Assembly: GCA_050262615.1 (NCBI GenBank)
Contig: JBLNEL010000421.1
Coordinates: 1 to 22,897, forward strand
Source of the DNA: JAUZPB01 sp050262615
Lineage (GTDB): Bacteria; Bacteroidota; Ignavibacteria; Ignavibacteriales; SURF-24
Reading direction: 5' to 3'
DNA length: 22,897 bases
A program made the position numbers and the translations under genes. The notes beneath the pieces were generated by a model. The model saw nothing but the letters and a program-made list of their open reading frames with translations, was not told the DNA's origin and did no database searches. Below are positions 14,929 to 21,454 of the stretch, one piece after another (the stretch's first letter is position 1; each line of letters begins with the position of its first letter).

Positions 14929-16770
14929 ATGTTAAAGAAATCATTATTTTTTGTTCTTCTATTAGTCTTAACTCAAACCGGCTTTTCTCAGTCTATAAAG
15001 ATAAATAAGATTGAGCCGCCAAACTGGTGGGCTGGAATGAAATATAACCGGATACAGCTGATGGTCTATGGACAGAACCTCAATGACTTAAAGGCGAAAT
15101 TCAATACACCATTACTTAAGGTTCTTAAGGTCACTAATGCAGAAAATCCGCTTTATTCATTTATTGATGTTGAAGTATCAAATAAAATTAAACCGGGACA
15201 GTATACTTTAACTTTAAGCAAGGGAAGTGAAAAGGCTGATTATAATTACCAGATACTGGAACGAAAAACCTCTGAGGGGAAAAAGGGATTTGCACCTGAG
15301 GATGTCATTTATATGATCACTCCGGATCGGTTTGCTAACGGAGATAAATCTAATGATGACATACCTGGAATGAATGACCGTTACAATCCCAAAAACAAAA
15401 GCGGACGCCATGGAGGAGATATACAGGGACTGATTGACCATATGGATTATATGAAAGAGCTTGGTGTTACTGCTCTCTGGATAAATCCACTGACTGAAAA
15501 TAACACTAAAGTAAGTTACCATGGTTATGCTGTCACTGATCTATATAAGATCGATCCAAGATATGGCACAAATGAACTTTATGCGAAATTTGTAAATGAA
15601 TCCCATAAAAGGGGACTAAAGGTAATATTAGATCATGTTAATAATCATATCGGTATTTTCCACCCATGGATTGAAAGCCTGCCGTTTAAGAGCTGGCTGA
15701 ACGGATCGGTTGAAAACCACAATATAACTAGCCATGTAAATTCTTCAAATTATGACATTCACGCTGATCCCGCAGCAAGAGATTTCAGCAATCATGGCTG
15801 GTTTGTTGATGAAATGCCTGATCTTAACCAAAGAGATCCGTTCCTTGCAAAATATTTAATTCAGAATACGTTGTGGTGGGTTGAAAACTATAACCTCGAT
15901 GGCATAAGGGAAGATACCTATCCTTACTCAGATCAAAAATACCTTTCTGACTGGGCAAAGGTAATAATGGACGAATATCCAAACTTTAACATTGTTGGAG
16001 AAGTATGGATGGGAGATGCTTCATATCTTGCACCTTATCAGACGGGAAGTCCGTTGCATAAGAACTTTGATACATACCTTCCGGCACTCATGGACTTTGG
16101 CCTGTGTGATGCTGTAAGGGATTACTTCAGGGATTCAACTGCATCAGTTAGGAAAGTATATGACGCACTTTCAAAAGACTATCTGTATGCAAATCCATAT
16201 AATCTGGTTACATTCTTAGATAATCACGATATGGAAAGAATACTGTTCGTCTTGAAGAATAACTATGACAGATTAAAGCTTGCAATGACACTATTGCTTA
16301 CAACCAGAGGTATTCCTCAGATCTATTATGGAACTGAAATTGGTATTGCAGGCGGACCAGACCATGGAACTATAAGAGCTGAATTCCCCGGCGGATTTGA
16401 AAACAATGATCACAACGCTTTTACAAAAGCAGGAAGAACACAGCTTGAAAACGAACTGTTTGATTTTACACAACAGCTGCTTACTATCAGGAGACAGTAT
16501 GTAAAAGCTTTTGCACAGGGCAAATTAGTTCATTTCCCGCCTGTAAAAGAAATGTATCCATATATGAGAATTGCAGGTGACGAGAAAATACTTGTTGTAC
16601 TTAACAATAAAAAAGAAGCACAGAGTCTGAAGGTTTCTTATCTGGGAGATCAGTTAAAAGGTGCTAAAACTTTAGTGAATCTTAAAACCCAGAAAGAAAT
16701 AACATTAACTCCGGATACACAGATCGAACTTGCCCCATATGAGGGCGGGATATATAAAATAATGAATTAA
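14929..16770 (+). CDS. Secreted GH13 alpha-amylase/neopullulanase (cyclomaltodextrinase-like)
   Basis: I choose ATG 14929, which has AGGAA at 14919-14923 and begins a clean signal peptide (MLKKSLFFVLLLVLTQTGFSQ); an earlier in-frame ATG at 14842 would bury it. The 613-residue product has an N-terminal cyclomaltodextrinase-type beta domain (INKIEPPNWWAGMKYNRIQL), a GH13 barrel, and a C-terminal all-beta domain. The conserved regions are present: I DHVNNH (235-240), II GIRED with nucleophile D329, III GEVW with acid/base E358, and IV FLDNHD with D434. It should cleave alpha-1,4 (possibly alpha-1,6) glucans in the periplasm or at the surface, similar to SusA-type enzymes. Its stop codon lies inside the left arm of the 38-bp inverted repeat. 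Confidence 0.93.
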   Translation: MLKKSLFFVLLLVLTQTGFSQSIKINKIEPPNWWAGMKYNRIQLMVYGQNLNDLKAKFNTPLLKVLKVTNAENPLYSFIDVEVSNKIKPGQYTLTLSKGSEKADYNYQILERKTSEGKKGFAPEDVIYMITPDRFANGDKSNDDIPGMNDRYNPKNKSGRHGGDIQGLIDHMDYMKELGVTALWINPLTENNTKVSYHGYAVTDLYKIDPRYGTNELYAKFVNESHKRGLKVILDHVNNHIGIFHPWIESLPFKSWLNGSVENHNITSHVNSSNYDIHADPAARDFSNHGWFVDEMPDLNQRDPFLAKYLIQNTLWWVENYNLDGIREDTYPYSDQKYLSDWAKVIMDEYPNFNIVGEVWMGDASYLAPYQTGSPLHKNFDTYLPALMDFGLCDAVRDYFRDSTASVRKVYDALSKDYLYANPYNLVTFLDNHDMERILFVLKNNYDRLKLAMTLLLTTRGIPQIYYGTEIGIAGGPDHGTIRAEFPGGFENNDHNAFTKAGRTQLENELFDFTQQLLTIRRQYVKAFAQGKLVHFPPVKEMYPYMRIAGDEKILVVLNNKKEAQSLKVSYLGDQLKGAKTLVNLKTQKEITLTPDTQIELAPYEGGIYKIMN

Positions 16771-17097
16771 GAATTATGAATTAAGAATTATGAATTAAGT
16801 CTGGCTCCTTTGGTCCTTCCGTCTTTAAAGGAGCTGCGGGCAGGCCGTGCCAGCCGGCAAGGCAGGCTCGACTGCTGAAAGCAGGAATTAACAAATAACG
16901 GCTCCATCGCGGAGCCGTTATTTACATTTTGCAGCGGTTATTATATTTGTCCCTTCTTATATCTACTGAAATTTCTCTTCAATTATTCTATTTTTACGAA
17001 GAAATTAATATTTTATAAATAAATACCAGTTATTAATTCATAACCAATAATTCATAATTCTTAATTCATAATTCTTAATTCATAATTCTTAATTCAT
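16762..17097. repeat. 336-bp block bounded by a perfect 38-bp inverted repeat of 14-bp tandem units
   Basis: The left arm (16762-16799) is AT followed by 2.57 copies of GAATTAAGAATTAT. The right arm (17060-17097) is its exact reverse complement; the right array holds three full units (17054-17095). The 260 bases between contain an 8-bp inverted repeat (GCTCCTTT 16804-16811 / AAAGGAGC 16827-16834), a GC-rich patch (about 16833-16870) unlike its surroundings, and a strong terminator hairpin. The left arm contains the amylase stop codon and the right arm ends at the base before the next ATG. It could be a non-autonomous mobile element, or independent growth of AT repeats on both sides of a terminator. 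No ORF of note is inside. Confidence 0.8.
16893..16923 (+). terminator. Terminator after the amylase gene
   Basis: A perfect 13-bp stem pairs 16893-16905 with 16911-16923 (core ACGGCTCC/GGAGCCGT) around an ATCGC loop. The outer pairs are A/T rich, so the 3' arm ends in TTATTT. It lies inside the inverted-repeat block. Confidence 0.85.
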
Positions 17098-18018
17098 ATG
17101 GATCGTCCCATTTTTTTAAGTGAGTCTGGGCGCAGATGGCGTACATTCAAGGGGACGCTTAGAATACTTCTGGCCCTTGTAATACTGGCAGGCGTTTCTG
17201 TTGTTATCGACGTGTTGAGTTCGAGTGGTACGTCCCTGCCAAAATTAAATGAACAAAACGAGATCTATAAAACCGTACTTAATCCCGAGAGAATAACAAC
17301 AATAACAACCAGGCAGAATAAGCTTTTTTCAAGATCCCGCAAGGATCTGATGAAGATGCTGAACACTGCATCTCATAAAGCCCGCAGGACAGCACTTCAG
17401 CTTAGAGAAAAGCAGGTAAGAGCAGGGTTTTATGTCAACTGGGATGCCCAGTCATTTTATTCTCTTAGAGATAATATTGATAAACTCAATATGGTAATGC
17501 CCGAATGGTTCTTTGTTCAGGATAATGCAGATACAATCGCATATGACATTGATATGCGCGCTTTATCATATATGCAAGCCCATAAAGTGAAAATACTGCC
17601 CATGATTTCAAATTATTACAATAATAAATGGAACCCGCAGAGCGCTGAAAAGATAATATCCTCAAAAATCAAAAGAACAAAATTTATAAAAAGTATTCTG
17701 ACTGTACTTAATAAATATAAGTTCAGCGGAATCAATATAGATATTGAAAGTATATCAAAGCAGTACAAGACTCAGCTTGAGGAATTTCAGAAAGAGTTAT
17801 TTGAAGCAGTAAAAAAACATGGTTTCTTAGTAACCCAGGACGTTCCTGTTGGTGATGATGCCTATGATTATTCACTTCTTCAGAAGCACAATGATTATCT
17901 TATTATCATGGCTTATGACCTTCATTATGCTGAGAGTACTCCGGGTCCTGTTGCAGATATAAAGTGGGTAAAATATAACCTCTTCAGGGCAGTAAAACAG
18001 GTGATCCTTCAAAACTAA
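17098..18018 (+). CDS. GH18 domain fragment (N-terminal part of the tridomain gene)
   Basis: The 306-residue product has a short basic N-terminus, a membrane helix (ILLALVILAGVSVVIDVL, about 23-40), and most of a GH18 TIM barrel like those of spore-cortex and peptidoglycan/chitin hydrolases. The catalytic signature is SGINIDIES, with E217 as presumed acid/base and D215 before it. The barrel breaks off after MAYDLHYAESTPGPVADIKWVKYNLFRAVK; the last six residues before the stop are out-of-frame readthrough. There is no Shine-Dalgarno sequence: the ATG follows the right arm of the AT-rich inverted repeat directly. The product alone would be an incomplete barrel and is unlikely to be active. Confidence 0.8.
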   Translation: MDRPIFLSESGRRWRTFKGTLRILLALVILAGVSVVIDVLSSSGTSLPKLNEQNEIYKTVLNPERITTITTRQNKLFSRSRKDLMKMLNTASHKARRTALQLREKQVRAGFYVNWDAQSFYSLRDNIDKLNMVMPEWFFVQDNADTIAYDIDMRALSYMQAHKVKILPMISNYYNNKWNPQSAEKIISSKIKRTKFIKSILTVLNKYKFSGINIDIESISKQYKTQLEEFQKELFEAVKKHGFLVTQDVPVGDDAYDYSLLQKHNDYLIIMAYDLHYAESTPGPVADIKWVKYNLFRAVKQVILQN

Positions 18019-20462
18019 TCCTTGGCATTCCAGGCTATGGGTATGATTGGCCGGAAGGTAATTTTGCAGAAGATATATCGTATCAGGAAGCGCTCGTAAG
18101 GGCAAAAGAATCAGAAGGCGTAATTAAATTTCACAACGACAGCTATAACCTGAGTTATTCGTATTATGATGACAATGATCACCCTCATAGTGTATGGTTT
18201 ACAGATGCTGCTACATGCTTTAACCTTATCCGTACCTCCAGCGATTTTGGGCTCTCTGGTGTTGCTCTCTGGCGTTTAGGAGGTGAGGACCCCAGGCTCT
18301 GGAGGTTTTATGACAAAAAGCTTTCAGCCGAAGAACTGAAGAAGGAGCCTTTTGATTTATCCGGGCTTAAAAGAATTGATCATTCAACAAGTCTGGACTT
18401 TGAGGGTGAAGGTGAGGTGCTAGATATTGTGTCGACACCTCAGACAGGCAAAATTGATTTTGAATATGATAGTAATGAACAGCTGATTACTGAAGAAAAC
18501 TATCTTCAGCTGCCATCCTCATATCTTATAAGGAAATTCGGTAACACAACTGGAAAAGAAATTGTACTTACATTTGATGATGGACCGGATTACAGATATA
18601 CTCCTCAGATACTGGACATACTGAAAAAAGAACATGTGCCTGCAGCTTTTTTTGTGCTTGGAATAAATGCTGAAAATAATCTTACTCTCCTTAAAAGAAT
18701 TTATAATGAAGGGCATGAGATTGGCAATCATTCATTCTTACATCCAAATCTGGCAATTGCCGGCAATGAGAGAACCATAATAGAACTAAATTCGACAAGG
18801 CGCTTAATTGAAAGTATTACGGGACACTCAACTGTTTTGTTCCGTCCTCCTTATGATGCAGATACTGAACCTGAACATATTCAGGAAATTCTTCCAATAA
18901 TTGAGGCGAGAAACGAAAATTATTTTACAATTGGTGCTTCGATTGATCCTTTAGACTGGCAGGAAGGAGTTTCGGCCGACAGCATTATGGCCCGTATTAA
19001 ACGTGAAGAGAAGTTCGGGAGTATAATACTTTTGCATGATGCAGGCGGCGATAGATCCCAGACTGTAAAGGCTCTTCCTGAGATAATTAAATATTTCAAA
19101 AGCAAAGGCTACAGTTTTTCTACGGTTTCAAGCATTCTGGGCAAAAAACGCGATGATGTTATGCCGCCTTTAAAAGATAATAAAGACCTTTTCTTATCAA
19201 AAGTAAATTGGTCAATTGCCGAGATAATTTACTGGCTTAACCGCTTTATCTTTGCACTGTTCTTTCTCGGAATTATACTTGCATTTACAAGACTTGTTAT
19301 TGTAGGCATTCTTGCTGCAAAGCAGAAACGGAAGAGAAAAAGAAATGAGGCAATGCAAATAAATGAAAAACAGGTAAAGGAAATTAAACGTATCAGTATA
19401 ATTGTTCCGGCTTATAATGAAGAGATACATGCTGTAAAAAACCTTAAAAATCTGCTGGCAGCTGACTATCCTGATTGTGAAATTGTGTTTGTTGATGATG
19501 GATCTAAGGATAAGACATTTGAGGCAGTTTCGAAAGCCTTTGCTGATGATTCACGTGTACTTGTCCTAACGAAACCAAACGGAGGTAAGGCGACAGCTCT
19601 TAACTATGGAATAGCACATGCCCGGGGTGAGTATGTTGTATGTATAGATGCTGATACCCAACTTATGCCTGATGCCATATCGCAGCTTGCAGAAACACTA
19701 AATGAGAATGATAAAATAGCAGCTGTTGCCGGTAATGTAAAGGTAGGAAATGAAATCAACATAATAACCAGGTGGCAGTCAATTGAGTACATAACAAGTC
19801 AGAATTTCGACCGTCGGGCTTTTGACCTGTTAAATGCAATTACAGTTGTGCCCGGAGCAATAGGAGCCTTTAGAAAAAGCGCAGTACTTGAAGCCGGAGG
19901 CTTTACTAGTGATACATTAGCAGAGGATTGTGATATTACAATCAGGCTGCTGAGAAATGGATATACGGTGCGCTATAACGAAAAGGCAATCGCATATACC
20001 GAAGCACCTGAAACGTTAAAAATGTTTCTAAGACAGAGATTCCGCTGGTCTTTCGGAATAATGCAGAATTTATGGAAGCACAGAGATACTTTCTTTAATC
20101 ATAACTATAAAGGTCTTGGACTAATTGCGCTGCCTAATGTATTGCTATTTCATTTTATTCTGCCCCTGTTCTCACCCATTGCAGAATTAATGATGATATT
20201 AGGTTTTATCGGCGGTTACTGGCAACAGATATTGTTTTACTACTTGTTGTTTCTTTTTATAGATTTTATTTCAGCTGCAATTGCCTTTAGTTTTGAAAAA
20301 GAAAAACTAAGCAGATTAATACTTCTGATTCCGCAAAGACTGATATACAGGCAGTTAATGTACTGGATACTTATAAAATCTATTGTAGCTGCTATTAAAG
20401 GAACATTAGTGGGCTGGGGTATTTTAAAAAGGACAGGTCAGGTTAAGCTTGGGACCTCCTGA
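17997..20462 (+). CDS. GH18 end, NodB polysaccharide deacetylase and GT2 synthase (C-terminal part)
   Basis: From the shift point the frame encodes the rest of GH18 (LILGIPGYGYDW ... GVALWRLGGEDPRLW). Next comes a NodB deacetylase with TFDDGP, the metal-binding pair in HEIGNHSFLH, RPPYDAD, and LLHDAGG. A membrane helix follows (19215-19315), then a family 2 glycosyltransferase with VPAYNEE, VDDGS, DADTQ, AEDCD and QRFRW, the set seen in processive synthases such as PgaC/IcaA. C-terminal membrane helices follow. The combination resembles PgaB plus PgaC in one chain, so a partly deacetylated poly-N-acetylglucosamine-like product is inferred. If expressed alone, the first usable start is GTG 18417, which keeps the deacetylase and synthase whole. 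The stop TGA is in the first unit of a 15-bp tandem repeat. Confidence 0.85.
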   Translation, partial: TGDPSKLILGIPGYGYDWPEGNFAEDISYQEALVRAKESEGVIKFHNDSYNLSYSYYDDNDHPHSVWFTDAATCFNLIRTSSDFGLSGVALWRLGGEDPRLWRFYDKKLSAEELKKEPFDLSGLKRIDHSTSLDFEGEGEVLDIVSTPQTGKIDFEYDSNEQLITEENYLQLPSSYLIRKFGNTTGKEIVLTFDDGPDYRYTPQILDILKKEHVPAAFFVLGINAENNLTLLKRIYNEGHEIGNHSFLHPNLAIAGNERTIIELNSTRRLIESITGHSTVLFRPPYDADTEPEHIQEILPIIEARNENYFTIGASIDPLDWQEGVSADSIMARIKREEKFGSIILLHDAGGDRSQTVKALPEIIKYFKSKGYSFSTVSSILGKKRDDVMPPLKDNKDLFLSKVNWSIAEIIYWLNRFIFALFFLGIILAFTRLVIVGILAAKQKRKRKRNEAMQINEKQVKEIKRISIIVPAYNEEIHAVKNLKNLLAADYPDCEIVFVDDGSKDKTFEAVSKAFADDSRVLVLTKPNGGKATALNYGIAHARGEYVVCIDADTQLMPDAISQLAETLNENDKIAAVAGNVKVGNEINIITRWQSIEYITSQNFDRRAFDLLNAITVVPGAIGAFRKSAVLEAGGFTSDTLAEDCDITIRLLRNGYTVRYNEKAIAYTEAPETLKMFLRQRFRWSFGIMQNLWKHRDTFFNHNYKGLGLIALPNVLLFHFILPLFSPIAELMMILGFIGGYWQQILFYYLLFLFIDFISAAIAFSFEKEKLSRLILLIPQRLIYRQLMYWILIKSIVAAIKGTLVGWGILKRTGQVKLGTS

Positions 20463-20587
20463 GTTGTCACTTCTTGAGTTGTCACTTCTTGAGTTGTCAC
20501 TTCTTGAGTTGTTTCTTCTTGAGTTGTTTCTTCTTGAGTTGTTTCTTCAGAAGTTAGGGTAAACACATTATATTTAAGAATAGCCAT
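20438..20587 (-). CDS. Small ORF with six EETTQ/EVTTQ pentapeptide repeats
   Basis: On the minus strand an ATG at 20587 opens a 49-residue frame ending with TGA at 20438. It reads a 13-residue lead (MAILKYNVFTLTS), three EETTQ units, three EVTTQ units, and EVPSLT. The repeat comes from the six 15-bp DNA units at 20460-20549, which on the plus strand hold an in-frame stop in every unit. It lies 71 bases downstream of the minus-strand membrane-protein gene and could share its transcript. The 3' end overlaps the convergent GT2 gene by 25 bases. No clear ribosome binding site is seen (GAAATGAGAC). It may be a real peptide, or only a repeat that happens to be open; I recognise no family. Confidence 0.4.
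   Translation of the reverse strand: MAILKYNVFTLTSEETTQEETTQEETTQEVTTQEVTTQEVTTQEVPSLT
20460..20549. repeat. Six 15-bp tandem repeats
   Basis: Six abutting units start at 20460, 20475, 20490, 20505, 20520 and 20535. Units 1-3 are TGAGTTGTCACTTCT; units 4 and 5 are TGAGTTGTTTCTTCT; unit 6 differs only in its last base. Unit 1 includes the stop codon of the GT2 gene. The two-base difference splits the array into two homogeneous halves, as expected for stepwise slippage. Confidence 0.95.
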
Positions 20588-20658
20588 GTCTCATTTCACA
20601 GAGCTGTAGTTTATTTTATATATGCCTGAACTTTGACATTCTCCCTCTTCTATCATAA

Positions 20659-21138
20659 TTAATAGAATGACGTTCCGCTGTCACTCGACTCATAGAATCT
20701 TACTCTTAAGGCCTGCACGGTAAACAGGAAATAAAGAATAATCACAGGAATAAATGCGATAAGCAGTATTGTATATGATACAAAATTATCCTTCCATGCT
20801 CCGGTAAAAATAGTTCCGAAAGCAAAAATCAAAGCTGAGTACATCATTACTGTAAGTGTCAGCACTCCAAACGTCAAGCGCCACCTGGCGTAGGTAAAAT
20901 AACCATAGACAAAGATAAGTGATATGATAATATTGAAAGTATCGATTATTCCCATTCCCAGTAAAAAATAAGCAGCCTGAGGCTGCCAGCCGTTCCTTGG
21001 CGGCAATGCCGGGAATGTAAACGAGCCTCCCTGAAATAATGCAATGGCTGCTCTGATTAGAGAGACTAAATGGATAATCTGAAATATTCCGTACCAGGCA
21101 ACTAGTACCCTGGTAAAACTGCTGTTAAGATTTCTCAT
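20659..21138 (-). CDS. Four-helix integral membrane protein of unknown function
   Basis: A 159-residue hydrophobic protein on the opposite strand to its neighbours. Four membrane helices are visible at about residues 10-35, 53-80, 88-112 and 118-142, with the loop GSFTFPALPPRNGWQPQ between the first two and a polar C-terminus (RVRFYESSDSGTSFY). There are no catalytic motifs. I do not recognise the family; the layout is like small DUF-type membrane proteins. No convincing Shine-Dalgarno or Bacteroidota promoter was found upstream. Downstream on the same strand lies the pentapeptide-repeat ORF. Confidence 0.75.
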   Translation of the reverse strand: MRNLNSSFTRVLVAWYGIFQIIHLVSLIRAAIALFQGGSFTFPALPPRNGWQPQAAYFLLGMGIIDTFNIIISLIFVYGYFTYARWRLTFGVLTLTVMMYSALIFAFGTIFTGAWKDNFVSYTILLIAFIPVIILYFLFTVQALRVRFYESSDSGTSFY

Positions 21139-21454
21139 AGTAATACCATATAACTATTCTACAACATCATTTAGAAATTAACTAAATCTTCACAGATCAG
21201 CTAAATTGATCTACCCCTCTGCTGTTATCTATCTTTTTATTTACAAATAAATTTATCAATCTGAAAGGATAAAAAACGTCAAATTTGAAACGATTCAAAC
21301 TTTTAATTATTATAATATAATACCAATGCCCGGCTGTTTCGGCTTATATTTATCCGGTTAGTCTTATAATTGAATTATATATCCACTTATATGCGATAAT
21401 AATCGTATATTAAAGATTGAATCAGAAAAATAAATTAATAATGGAAATATTTTA
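21139..21454. other. Divergent intergenic region before the DEAD-box helicase gene
   Basis: This 316-base AT-rich region must hold the promoters of both flanking divergent genes. I see a 6-bp inverted repeat TTTGAA-ACGA-TTCAAA at 21284-21299, a TATAAT at 21311-21316, and a 9-bp hairpin (ATATGCGAT/ATCGTATAT, about 21390-21412). No exact TTTG-N19-21-TAnnTTTG promoter was found. A long leader would fit a cold-regulated helicase mRNA, but this is only an inference. Confidence 0.4.

Larger units (their letters stand above)
17098..20462 (+). pseudogene. Frameshifted gene for a GH18 / polysaccharide deacetylase / GT2 three-domain membrane protein
   Basis: Two reading frames together encode one continuous protein of about 1,121 residues if one base is added near 17994-17997. 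The first frame ends at the TAA 18016-18018 inside the GH18 domain; the second is open from 17979 to 20462 and takes up the domain at once (GDPSKLILGIPGYGYDW). The intact protein would have an N-terminal helix, a GH18 hydrolase, a NodB deacetylase, membrane helices and a processive family 2 glycosyltransferase, and would make and trim an N-acetylglucosamine-type exopolysaccharide. A true mutation, a sequencing or assembly error, and ribosomal slippage are all possible. The two parts are listed separately. Confidence 0.8.

Noticed and set aside
17992..18000. Programmed -1 ribosomal frameshift as explanation of the split GH18 gene
   Set aside because: The local bases (GTAAAACAG) do not form a canonical X-XXY-YYZ slippery heptamer; only single-tRNA slippage on A-AAA is possible, and no stimulatory hairpin was apparent. 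A simple indel or sequence error is more likely.
20460..20549. CRISPR array
   Set aside because: The 15-bp units abut with no spacers and there are no cas genes, so it is a tandem repeat.
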